Assembly (NCBI GenBank): GCA_033030425.1
Contig: JAUFSD010000001.1
Coordinates: 2,294,001 to 2,358,000, forward strand
Length of the DNA: 64,000 nucleotides
Source: Verpa conica
Taxonomy: Eukaryota; Ascomycota; Pezizomycetes; Pezizales; Morchellaceae
Direction: 5' to 3'
Part shown: positions 1 through 11,140 of the stretch, piece by piece
How positions within the stretch are numbered: the first letter of the stretch is position 1
How the letters are laid out: every line of letters begins with the position of its first letter
The notes under the pieces: generated by a model
What the model saw: only the letters and a program-made list of their open reading frames with translations
Database searches by the model: none
Told to the model about the DNA's origin: nothing
Position numbers and translations under genes: made by a program

Positions 1-312
1 GGCTCTACTAAGCGTGGTGTCGGTATTGCTATGCACGTCGGTTTCGGTAACCTTGGTGGTGCTATCGCTGCTTTTGCTTACAGGGCTACTGACTCGCCGA
101 GGTATTACTCTGGTCACGGTTTGTTGATTGGGACTACTACCATGAGCTGTATTCTTTGTGCCTTCATGACTATTTACCTGAGGAAGGAGAATGCTAGGAG
201 GGATGCTTTGATGGCTGAACAAGGGCTCACTCTTGAAAGCTATACTAGTGAGATGAAGGATCAGGAGAGAGAAGCTGGTGATAACGCTACTTTCTTCCGT
301 TACACTGTTTAA
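1..312 (+). CDS. MFS transporter, anion:cation symporter-like, C-terminal fragment
   Basis: Open from base 1 in frame 1 to the stop at 310-312, so the 5' end of the gene lies outside the window and 103 residues are visible. The fragment begins GSTKRGVGIAMHVGFGNLGG and runs into a hydrophobic helix (HGLLIGTTTMSCILCAFMTIYL), then a charged cytoplasmic tail (RKENARRDALMAEQG). The TKR-(A/G)VGIAM(Q/H)-GN-GG motif followed by a final membrane helix and a basic R-K-EN tail is typical of the Dal5/allantoate-permease (anion:cation symporter) branch of the major facilitator superfamily in fungi, which moves small organic anions or vitamins across the plasma membrane. The substrate cannot be told from this piece. 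Downstream is a long gene-free stretch. Confidence 0.8.
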   Translation, partial: GSTKRGVGIAMHVGFGNLGGAIAAFAYRATDSPRYYSGHGLLIGTTTMSCILCAFMTIYLRKENARRDALMAEQGLTLESYTSEMKDQEREAGDNATFFRYTV

Positions 313-2804
313 GCGTTTTTGTGTTTTAAGTGTTTTTCATTCTTTGGTTCCTTGTCGCGGACGGCTTATTTCATGTTTATTCCTATCATCATTTAACAGG
401 GGTCATGGCGAAGAGTTGAGCTCGGATTTTTTTTAATGTATTGATTCTATTTGCCAATATGGAATGGCGCTTTGTAATGTTTCTGCCATGTTATTACCGG
501 TCATTTATACGTGGACTGTCCTAGGTACATGATTGTATGATGGATAGTGGTATGCAAAAAAAAGTATAAGAGTTGCCCTAGAAACCTAGAATATTTAGAT
601 TTCTAGTCTAAATAAATTTCCTGCATTATGTCTTGAATACAGTCAGAAGCGATTTGATTACTAAACACCATAAGACGTTGCCTACTTTAAAGCCTTGCAT
701 GCACCACATCCACCCGACCGCAGCTGCGGGGTATAGTACGCCCTGTAACGCTACCGCCGTTTAACTAAGGGGGACTTTGGTGTTTCTTTAAAGCCGAGTG
801 ATTTCACATGTCTAAAATTCATTATAAATATTGTTTTCTAATTAGGTATAGGGTTGCAAAAGATGTCTATTCTCCCCTCTGATTTCATACTAGAGTCTTC
901 AAGCACTTAGTGGTGCAGATATTCAGCGAACTTATATTTAAAAGCCACCGAGTAGGATAGGGGCTTTTGCAAATTCTGCACTTTCGCAAGGGGGAAGAAA
1001 AAAAGAAAAAAATCCCGATATATCCTTTCTATAAAATTTTGTACCACGAGGGGATCAATCGAGAAAATCACTTCCCGCTCGATTTATCAAACCCAGCTGT
1101 AGCACGGGATCTTACAGCCAAGCACTAGCCTTCGATTGCTTGGGGGTGGGCGCAGATAGACAACTGTCAACGATCTCCACGGCCTGAAAAGCGAAACCGG
1201 GGTTTGCCAGCGACTCCTCCAGCGTGCATGCTGTAGGCTTTGGTACGCCAAAAAGGCCTCTGACCCAATCACCTAAGGCCTTCAATCACTCAAACTGTTT
1301 AATCTCCTCCATGCACTCCCAATCAAGGTGGCCGAGGGGCGAGACTAGGTTTCTGTCTCTGAATTTGGGACGTATACTGACGCGTGGGTCTTTTTTGTTT
1401 TTTCTTACTGGAATGTAAGCTTTAAGCAGCTGACTGACTCCGATCTGGTGGGCCTCTAGAACTCTCAGATACAGAGGCTCTTCCATCAGGCCAGTATGAA
1501 ATTTGGGCACTCATGACAGCTACACATTTCATCGCAAAGACTCTAAGAATTTACGAATCTAGCTACTTTTTATTGATTGGTGTGATCGCTTAAGAAAGTC
1601 GGGAAATATATTTAGCTGTTAGAATTATGCATTGTTTAGGTGCTGTTTGTGCCTCCTACTTTCTGGTAGGTCCGTGCCACTGTGCCCAGTCTGTCTAAAT
1701 CAGGTATATTTTCCACGTGACAGCTCACAAGCTCTCTCTCGGTAGTGATAGTTGGTACCTCTTGCATTGGTAAGTTCTTTTGGCCCCTTTTAATCCACTA
1801 ATTAAGAAAAACTGCACTGACTCTGATCCACCGGGAAATCTTACTAAGTGAGAGCATGGGTCATCTACCACCTCCTTAAGTTAGCCCGCCTCATCTACAT
1901 CTCTATGAATTCAAGAATTTCAGCCTATAAATCTTGTTCCTAGGAACGCCACGACTCTATTTGATAGAGCTGACATTATTTACCGGACCTGTGTAGGGGG
2001 GCCGAACATATTTGGTGTAGTTAGCTTTTGCAGTTTGGTTCACCTAGCTTGGTTCATGAGAGCAATGATGTGGCAAAATCAGAGCCATTATCTTCCCACC
2101 GTGTAGGTCTCGGGTTTTAAAAGTGATATATCTCAGAGGAAACTGAGAACCTATATTGATATTAGAATCAAAAAGCAAAATCGCGTGGGTGGGTGGGCGG
2201 ATATTTGTTGTCCATAGTATACACAAAAGTGACGTAACGCTAGGGATTCATTGGTAGCAGTAATTGGCAGAACACAAGCGATTATTCATGGCTCAATCAA
2301 GGCGTAGGATTCGGTTCTAAGAGAATTTTTTACAATTACTTATCTAGCATAAACCGTTGGATTGGGGCCGCACTATTGTAAGTTGGCTACAACAGCCTAA
2401 GCCCCGCAAAACTAGCCCTAAGACGCTTCTATAGTCTTCAAATAAGAGCAGCAGCTGCGATCGCTTTGTATTTACTACTAACGTTAAGAACAGCAGTTAT
2501 GTAATTACCTATCGTTTACTAGAAATTATTATTGGTAGTCCTCTTACTTCGAAGATACTTAAAGGGAGAAAGCTCCGACAGAATTCCTAGAGCTATAGTG
2601 GCAGCGAAGGTGTCATAAGTCTCATGGCAAATTCCGCCACATGTCCTACAGGTCTCAGAGACACCCGACGGAATCTTCCAGTCTTGCTGGTATAGGGCCC
2701 AACGGAGCACTCTCGAGAGTTTGTGAGACAGATTCGGCGTACGGGTCAAATTGGCCACTTGAAATTGACATCTTTGGGGTCGGCGACTACATGTACTAAG
2801 TAGG

Positions 2805-3139
2805 GTACAGTCAGTTGCGGCCGAACGGCGGATGTGGTCTGGTGGCAGACAGGGGTCCGACTTAGTGCGGACTATCTATGAGGTACCGGACTATCGAGAG
2901 AGGACTATTGGTAGGTACCGGACTATTGATGAGGTATTGGTAAGACTATTGATTAGGTACCGGGCTATAGGTAGGGTACTGAGTGGTATACAAGCTAGGG
3001 GGCAGAAATGTTATAAATTGGTATTTTTTCTGACTCTAAAATATAAACTTATTTAGGTAGTGTTTTTGAGTACCCTTTAATAGTCCGCGCCAAGTCAAGC
3101 TTCTATCCACCACCAGACCGCATCCACAACTGACTGTAC
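2805..3139. repeat. Foldback element with imperfect inverted arms
   Basis: The left arm at about 2805-2875 begins GTACAGTCAGTTG and continues through GGTCTGGTGG to TGCGGACTAT. The right arm at about 3080-3139 is its inverted copy: ATAGTCCGCGCC, then CCACCAGACCGCATC, then CAACTGACTGTAC. Arms match with substitutions and a roughly 10-base indel. The loop carries a degenerate tandem repeat. This looks like a decayed non-autonomous DNA element. No open reading frame of note is inside. Confidence 0.6.
2867..2990 (+). repeat. Degenerate tandem repeat (GGACTATNGATNAGGTACC-like units)
   Basis: About six diverged units of roughly 18-22 bp, each built on ACTATNGATNAGGTACCG (for example GGACTATCGAGAGAGG, GACTATTGATGAGGTATTGG, CTATTGATTAGGTACCGGG). 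The array sits just inside the left arm of the foldback element at 2805-3139. Confidence 0.55.
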
Positions 3140-5666
3140 ACTCCGCCCTTTACATTTATGGCGCCTAGCGCTTTACCCCCATGCGATCAACGTCCACCTC
3201 CAGCCAGTCATGACTCTAAAGCTATAATCTTACTATAGTCTGGAGTTGTTTTGTTTTAGTCTGGTTAGTAATCAAGGCATTTGTATCTGATTGGTCCTCC
3301 TTATCTAGAAAGACTTGAAATTTGCTACTTGTTCTGAGATCGTCTGCTAGCCGTGAGAATGGTTATATTAAAGCAGTGTCTAGATTATTGCCTGACGGCT
3401 GGTGTTTTGCTATCATTTCAGTAGGGCTGCTCTTATAAAGTCATATGATTCATCGGTTGGTTGATTTTTTTCTTATAATAAGTGGAGGATTCTAGCTGAG
3501 GAGTTTACTCATAAAACAATCTCCACATTCATACGTATCTTTATATTTTCCCTATATCACTAAGAAAATCCTATAAGGTATTTACCGAGCACATTTACCC
3601 AACTATACAAGGACTTGGACCAAAGTTCAACCACTCAGAGGTATGAATTGGTTGGTTCGATCACTTGAGATGACTAGGGTTATCGTGCAATATACTTAAA
3701 TAAATATCGTCACTGGATTCGACTTCTAGCCTGCTGACGGAGCTTGTGGAGTTTGAATTTTATTCCTTCGACCTTGATTCTGCTAGAAATAGGACCATGC
3801 CAATGCAGCCTAACAACTCAGCCTCAATATTAAGGGTTGCGTTCTGTCTTTGGTAGAAAGATGAAAGAACACGGTGGAAGGCTCGAGAATATCGGTGGAG
3901 ATTGTATAGAGATCTTGGTAGGGGGCGGTGAGGTTGCCTAAGGAGGGAGGTTTAGGCATTTGCTTAATTTAGGGCTAGTGGTTTAAGCATTCCCTTGGCA
4001 ATTTCATGCCCTCATTCTCATGTGTTGTCTATCCTAGCTAGGGCCATCTTTCTAGATTAGGTATAGTTCTTTTACATCACAGTCTATCACTCGACTTTAC
4101 TCTACCGTAAAAACGTATGTAGCTACATGTATATATGAATGGATGAATTGAGCCCTAATGAGTAGCCGTAGATACTTCCCCAGCATCTATTTCTTTTCTG
4201 GTTATAATTCTTCATTCCCCTTTGTATCTATAACTCGGTCTCTCATATATTAATATAGCCTCTTTTTATCTCAATTTGCTGTCTTCATCTATTTTTAGCA
4301 CGCGTGATACTAAAACGATTACCAAGCAAGTCCCACAGTAAAGACCAGTATGAGAGGCTAACTTAAAGGTATAATTATATAGTGTAGTTCACTAGCTAGA
4401 AAAGTATGTCCTCGCTTACACTTCTATTTTTGTTAATGAATTTAGTACTAAATGATCGTGAGTAGTATATATATTGTATCTGATCTATAATGGTATTATA
4501 ATTTCTTTTTATACCTCTGTTAACCATCTTAAGTTGCTCATTACTACCAACTACTGGGAACAGGGGGGTAATGAAGTATATAAAATTTTTTATGTAACCT
4601 TGCTTACCTGATAAAAAGTCTAGAGTGATGGAGGGGTGATTTTTACGGAATTATCCCAATCGTGTTATGGCGATCTCTAGTAAAAATAAGGGGGCGGTAT
4701 CAACAAGCCTGATAAAATTTAGGGCTGCTATGAAAGAAAGAAGGACTAGAGGATTACTAAACGGAAGGTATGGGGACACTTCTAAAGTAGTGTCTCTGGG
4801 TTAGTACAAAGGGTTGATTAGTAAGGGCGCCGACTCCTTGAGTAATGCCTCTGTATGCGTACCAGCTCAGGGGGATTTTGGGAATCTGAATTTTTAAGTG
4901 GTATCTTGAGAGCTAGCTTAAAGGGTATTTGAGGGAATTAGTCGATCCCCCTAGGTGAAAGTACTTGGTTCCCACTATGTCCACGAAAAGATACCAAAGT
5001 AGAGCATCAATGGTATTTCTTTGTATAAGAAAACGTCCGAGGCATGACTGAATGGTGAAACAGGATTTTGGTGCCTATAAAATACAGTTAGGCTTATGGA
5101 GGTTGAAATTTACTTGACGTCAGCTAGAGGTAATTTAGCCTTATGCTTGATCTCGCTTGCCAAGGTCTTTCGGGGGAACTACATGTAGCTATAGTATTGC
5201 TTGGAATAATATATAGACCCGGATTTAACATCTAAGGGAGGGGTGACTAAGAATAGCAGGTTTTAATGCGAGCTAAAATGATCTTGTATTTCACTATTTG
5301 TAGGTCATTTATACAAATATCGCCACGAGTTAAGTTAGCTGCTGATGCCCTTAAGTATATATCAGCCGGTGTACGGACATGTCCATTAATCCCTCATTAT
5401 CAAAGCTGCCAATCATGACCAATGTATTTGTCAAAAGTAAAGACGGAAACGGGCTATATCCTCTAGAACCTAGTATAAGTCACGCATGAAATTCTAGTGG
5501 TAATGGATAAGCTGTTATTATAATGAGTACTTGGGCTGGGTTATAAGTAGTTAGCAGAGTTGTGGATATAGAGGTCTGTCGTAGAAGGGTGGCTTATGCC
5601 CTGTTACTATATAATAAGTGTGTTAATCCTATATTACTAATAGCTCTAAATACTGAAATTTAGGTG

Positions 5667-6039
5667 TATATGTTCTGGCCCGTTGGGGGGACGTGCCCGT
5701 TGGGGGGACGTCCCCTCAACGGGCAATCTGTTAGGTGCCCTACCCATTGGAGGGACACCCATGGGTGGGCCAACAAAGTATAGCCTAATTAATCCAGGGA
5801 CACTCAAAAGAATAAGAATAATAGCTAGAAAATATAAATCTATCTTGAAATATATTTGTGATTTTTTTGGATTTTATTCTATGCTTTATTAAACTTGTAG
5901 GAGGCTGGAAGCTTTGTTCTGAGTGTTTTTTTGTAGCCAGGGTTTTTTTTATGTTGTTACCCGTGCAAGGGACGTAGGTTGGCCCATATAGAGGACGTCC
6001 CCCCAACGGGCACGTCCCCCCAACGGGCCAGAACATATA
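5667..6039. mobile_element. MITE-like element, 373 bp, perfect 47-bp TIRs
   Basis: Bases 5667-5713 and 5993-6039 are perfect inverted complements over 47 bp. Each arm starts TATATGTTCTGG and then holds two direct copies of a 17-mer (GCCCGTTGGGGGGACGT). The interior is AT-rich and has no transposase-sized frame. The outermost bases allow a TA target duplication, as made by Tc1/mariner-type transposases. More diverged copies of the CCCGTTGG motif lie just inside the left arm (about 5715-5765). The perfect arms in decayed AT-rich surroundings suggest recent movement. The source transposase is not in this window. Confidence 0.85.
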
Positions 6040-8039
6040 TATTCTTTAATTAAAAATATTAATCAGCTATAAATTCATTGAAGGTCTCTAATTACTACCT
6101 TAAGTTAGTCTTGTATATGTAGTAGGAGCGAATTTACCACCAGACCTCACTTGTACGCTCAAGCTTAAGAGTGGGTTGGCCTGCCATGAAAATCATCCCT
6201 CTTAATTTGTCTTATCGAGGTACTGTAAACCCTCTAAATTATGATTATAAACACTTAGATGATTTCTAATATCTCCGTCATCCTTTGTTAATAGTGGCGA
6301 AGTAATTAAAAACTTGGCATGTATATCTTGTTAGTGAGCACGAGCCCGAGTCAAGAATCTGGATTAGTTTGTGACTCGGTCTTGTAGACTAAAAAGTATG
6401 ATTGAATACACTGACTCGGTTTAAATAAAATTATGGCACTCATAGGTTAATAAATAGGGTTTAATCTTTGAAGTCATACATTATTATATATATGCTCTAA
6501 AAACTTTAACCTATCCTAGAAAGCCTGGTGGTCCAAAATGCCCAAACCCACTAAAAGAAACTATTAAATAAAAGGGGTGACCTTTTCGACAAACTAAAAT
6601 CGGCGTTGTAGTAAACATTCCTTGACCTTTTAGGGCTTATCTTGAGGCTGTTGTAAGGGATTGGTATACGTCTCTATACTCAATTTGGCTCTAATATTTC
6701 TAATCGGTATTTGAAAATGATTTAAAAGTGGTAACTGCCCTTGTAGGAGAGATAAGAAAAGATCAGGAATGCCACCATGTCACTCGCTTTAAAGCTGAAC
6801 TTGTCTCAATTTCTATTATATTATGGTTAGTATTCATCAAGTATCACTCACTATGTAGAACTAATTCTATAAAGAAATTATTCAGAGCGAAGAAGCACAT
6901 ACTAGTAAGTCTGAAATGTCAAGGGGAGGCGAAGATATGGGAATATGATCTGGTGATAAATGAGTCTAAGTATTGCAGAATGCAATGCATGCAAGGAGCC
7001 GCGGGTCTAAGAAGTATGTTCCTAATTAGAGGATACACATAGATACGAAATATCAGGAATTTGAAGTGGACTGTCAAGTTATGGACTACCATATAGGGTT
7101 TCTTGCTCCAAATACATATTGTAGTAGAGATTGTGTTTGAAATTAGGTAGATTCTGTAGTTCTAAGCTTGTCATATATGTTAGGTCATCAACGAAATCGA
7201 CAGTATTTACTAGGAGGTTTGTGGTAGTCGTATAAACTCGTCAGGCTTATTTGAATTGATTTCTCTTGTCCTATAATACTTTGTGCGACAGACGTCAGCT
7301 CTTTGGCCTATTCCGCCAGGACTTGGCAAAACAAGTTTCGTGCTCTGCTCGATAGAGTGAAATCGTATAAGAACTAAAGAGACAAATTCAGCTACTGCAA
7401 AATATTATCCGAGTCCTCTTATGATTCCTGCTGAATGTAATATTTCTTGTACCTAGGATGTCCAACATGTTGTGTTGATCGCCGCCTCGGTTGCTGCGGA
7501 TCGGCTGAGACATGTGTGTCACAAAGCATGATATGATGTAAGTCATCGCTGATAACGGCCAATTGGTCCGTGCGGGAAAGGCGGGGTTTGAGATGAGTGT
7601 AATATTAATATATTATACTTAGTTTGTACTGTAGGTATTTTTTGAGAAAGAACAAGAGAAAAATCTCTAGATCAGCAGTTTGGTAAGGTCATAGTGATAG
7701 AGTCATCAGAAAACCAAGTACACCATATTCTCTTACTCACAAAGGCCCCCACTTAGTGAGATACATATCTCATTAGAGTTCGTGAGTCAAGCCAGTATTC
7801 CACTTGTAGCAGTGACTCGATAGCCTGCTCGGCTCGGTAGGGAAGCGAGCAGCGCAGCGCAGCAGCAGCGGGCGGCACCAAGCACAAACTGATGGGAAAC
7901 GTTGTGAAGAGCAGTCACTCTGAGCAACCTGGGAAAAAATTCGCCCACAGTTAGAGCATTTGTCAGTCAACTATCGCCCCACCCTAGTAATCTATATTTC
8001 CAGCCAATCATAAACCTCACCGTCCGCATTCAAAACGGA

Positions 8040-8284
8040 GCCTACCCCTCATCCACACAACCCCTCACTTTCCCCCTTCTACACTCCTGCCCTCATCCCT
8101 CTTCTTTCTCTTCTCTTCACATCTGCTGTTGTTCCACGCTCGATCGGACGACACAGCAAATTCGTACGTGCTTCTTCGCAAATTGAGTCCTTTGTTCTGC
8201 CACTAAGTAAATATTAGAGACGAGAATCTTCATTTTCCGTCCAACAAACATTTTTAAAAAGGGTTTCTAGAAAAATCCATCAAG
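8040..8284 (+). promoter_or_regulatory. eEF2 promoter/leader with pyrimidine-rich tract
   Basis: A strongly C/T-rich stretch at about 8040-8135 (runs such as CCCCTCACTTTCCCCCTTCT and CTCTTCTTTCTCTTCTCTTC) precedes the eEF2 start by 150-240 bp. CT-rich boxes just upstream of transcription start are characteristic of highly expressed genes of filamentous fungi. No clear TATA box was identified. The start codon context is ATCAAGATGG. Confidence 0.5.
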
Positions 8285-11140
8285 ATGGTCAAGTAAGTCC
8301 CTTCTCTTATCTCTCCTAATTCTTTCATGGAAAAGATGGGGAATATTCTATCCAGGATCCTGAGGCTGACCGGATTGTTTTTTTGCGAATTTTAGTTTCA
8401 CTGTCGAACAGATCCGTGAGTTGATGGACAAGGTTACGAACGTTCGTAACATGTCCGTCATCGCTCACGGTAAGAACTATTCAATCTCTATTCTGGTTCT
8501 TAAAAACTAACACCTATATTGACAGTCGATCATGGAAAATCTACATTGACCGACTCTCTCGTTCAACGAGCTGGTATTATTTCAGCCGCCAAAGCTGGTG
8601 AGCAACGTTTTACAGATACTCGTCAGGACGAGCAGGACCGCTGTATTACTATCAAGTCCACTGCCATCTCTCTATACGCCGAGTTGGGTGAGGACGATGT
8701 TAAGGACATCACCCAGAAGACTGATGGAAACAACTTCTTGATCAACTTGATTGATTCGCCCGGTCACGTCGATTTCTCTTCCGAAGTTACTGCCGCTCTT
8801 CGTGTTACCGATGGTGCCCTTGTCGTTGTCGACTGTGTTGAGGGTGTCTGCGTCCAAACTGAGACTGTCCTGCGTCAGGCTCTTGCCGAGCGTATCAAGC
8901 CTGTCTGTATCATCAATAAGGTCGATCGTGCCTTATTGGAGTTACAGGTCTCTAAAGAGGATTTGTACCAATCATTCTCCCGTACTGTTGAGTCTGTCAA
9001 TGTCATCATCGCCACATACTTCGACAAGACCCTTGGTGATGTCCAGGTTTACCCGTACAAGGGTACTGTTGCCTTCGGTTCCGGTCTCCACGGATGGGCT
9101 TTCACAGTTCGCCAGTTCGCCGGACGTTATGCCAAGAAGTTCGGTGTAGACAAGGGAAAGATGATGGAGCGCCTCTGGGTACGTTCATATAATCCGTCTC
9201 TTTTTCTTAATCCCGGTACTAATAATTATTAGGGTGACAACTTCTTCAACCCCAAGACCAAGAAATGGACCAAGGTCGAGAACTACGAGGGCAAGCCACT
9301 GGAGCGTGCTTTCAACCAGTTCATTTTGGACCCCATTTTCAGGATTTTTGCCGCTGTTATGAACTTCAAGAAAGACGAGATCCCAGTCTTGCTTACCAAG
9401 CTTGAGATCTCCCTCAAGGCTGAGGAAAGGGATCTTGAAGGGAAAGCCCTCCTTAAGATCGTCATGAGGAAATTCTTGCCCGCTGCCGACGCTCTTATGG
9501 AGATGATCGTCATGCATCTTCCTTCTCCTGTCACTGCCCAGAAGTACCGTGCCGAGACCTTGTATGAGGGTCCTTCTGATGACGATGTCTGCATTGGTAT
9601 CCGTGACTGCGACCCCAAGGCTCCTCTCATGTTGTACGTCTCTAAGATGGTGCCGACCTCTGATAAGGGTCGTTTCTACGCTTTCGGACGTGTCTTCGCC
9701 GGTACAGTTAAGTCTGGTCTTAAGGTCCGCATCCAGGGACCTAACTACACCCCTGGAAAGAAAGAGGACTTGTTCATCAAGGCTATCCAGCGTACAATTC
9801 TTATGATGGGTCGTTATATCGAGCCTATTGAAGATGTCCCAGCCGGTAACATTTGCGGTTTGGTCGGTGTTGATCAGTTCTTACTCAAATCCGGTACTCT
9901 CACTACCTCCGAGACTGCACATAACTTGAAGGTCATGAAGTTCTCTGTCTCCCCTGTCGTTCAGGTCGCTGTTGAGGTTAAGAATGCCAACGACTTACCC
10001 AAGTTGGTTGAAGGTCTCAAGCGTTTGTCCAAGTCTGACCCCTGTGTCTTGACGTACATCTCTGAATCCGGTGAGCACATTGTTGCTGGTGCCGGTGAAT
10101 TGCACTTGGAGATTTGCTTGAAGGATCTTGAGGAAGACCACGCCGGTATCCCATTGAAGATTTCTCCTCCAGTTGTCTCTTACCGTGAAACCGTTGCTGG
10201 TGACTCTAGTATTACTGCCTTGTCAAAATCCCCTAACAAGCACAACCGTCTCTATGTCACCGCCACTCCTCTTACTGATGAGGTTTCTAAGGATATCGAG
10301 TCTGGGAAAATTGGTCCTCGTGACGATTTCAAGGCTCGTGCCCGTATCCTTGCAGATGAGCATGGCTGGGATGTTACCGACGCTAGGAAGATTTGGTGTT
10401 TCGGCCCGGACACCACTGGGTACGATAGCTCAAAAATACCTTTATTTTACATATACATTGCTAATATATGAGTACAGTGCCAATTTGTTGGTTGACCAGA
10501 CAAAGGCTGTTCAGTACTTGAACGAAATCAAGGATTCCGTTGTTTCTGGTTTCCAATGGGCTACCCGTGAGGGACCTATTGCTGAGGAGCCCATGCGCAG
10601 CGTCCGCTTCAATATACTTGATGTAAGTGTTATAACTGAGAGACCTATTTTCTCTTATAAAACTAATAAAATATACAGGTTACCCTCCACGCCGACGCCA
10701 TTCATCGTGGTGGTGGACAGATCATTCCTACTGCCCGTCGTGTTCTCTATGCTGCTACTCTCCTTGCCAACCCCGGTCTTTTGGAGCCTATCTACCTTGT
10801 TGAGATTCAAGTGCCTGAGCAGGCTATGGGTGGTATCTATGGTGTCCTGACAAGACGAAGAGGTCACGTCTTCTCTGAGGAGCAGCGCCCTGGTACTCCT
10901 CTGTTCAACGTCAAGGCTTACTTGCCCGTCAACGAGTCATTCGGTTTCACTGCCGATCTCCGTTCCCACACAGGTGGACAGGCCTTCCCTCAGTCTGTGT
11001 TCGACCACTGGACCGTCCTCCCTGGTGGCTCTGTCCTTGATGGAACCTCTAAGCCTGGTCAGATCGTCCAGGATATGAGGAAACGTAAGGGTATTAAGGT
11101 TGAGGTTCCGGGTGTCGAAAACTACTACGACAAACTCTAA
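8285..11140 (+). CDS. EFT2: Translation elongation factor 2 (eEF2), 6 exons
   Basis: Ribosomal translocase GTPase; moves tRNA and mRNA after peptide bond formation in the cytosol. Spliced model: 8285-8292, 8396-8469, 8526-9178, 9233-10419, 10478-10622, 10679-11140, giving 842 residues, the normal family length. Introns are GT-AG, and all phases close. Visible motifs: [17 protein letters not shown] (P-loop, G1), [12 protein letters not shown] (switch I), [14 protein letters not shown] (G3), [12 protein letters not shown] (G4), and the diphthamide loop [19 protein letters not shown], whose final His is the residue modified to diphthamide and targeted by diphtheria-type ADP-ribosylation. The C-terminus ends ENYYDKL. 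Multiple small 5' exons, including an 8-nt first coding exon, are typical of this gene in Pezizomycotina. Codon use is strongly biased, fitting very high expression. Confidence 0.98.

Larger units (their letters stand above)
313..8284. other. Gene-poor AT-rich intergenic region
   Basis: Almost 8 kb without a convincing gene. The longest open frames (for example 104 codons at 6728-7042 and 79 codons at 2519-2758 minus) have no recognisable motifs and AT-rich, noncoding-like codon use. The region contains a foldback element at 2805-3139 with a degenerate tandem repeat in its loop, a MITE with perfect 47-bp terminal inverted repeats at 5667-6039, and three copies of the octamer TACATGTA (2788, 4124, 5180). 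A short GC-rich CAG/CGC-rich stretch lies near 7825-7875. The last 250 bp are the eEF2 promoter. Confidence 0.6.

Noticed and set aside
6728..7042. 104-codon frame in the AT-rich left region
   Set aside because: No motif, AT-driven amino-acid composition and no neighbouring exons that join in phase; start is a GTG.
8632..8661. Cys instead of Gly in the eEF2 switch I segment (DRCIT rather than ERGIT)
   Set aside because: Looks like a damaging change compared with yeast, but I recall [12 protein letters not shown] as the usual form in filamentous ascomycete eEF2, and all other motifs are intact.
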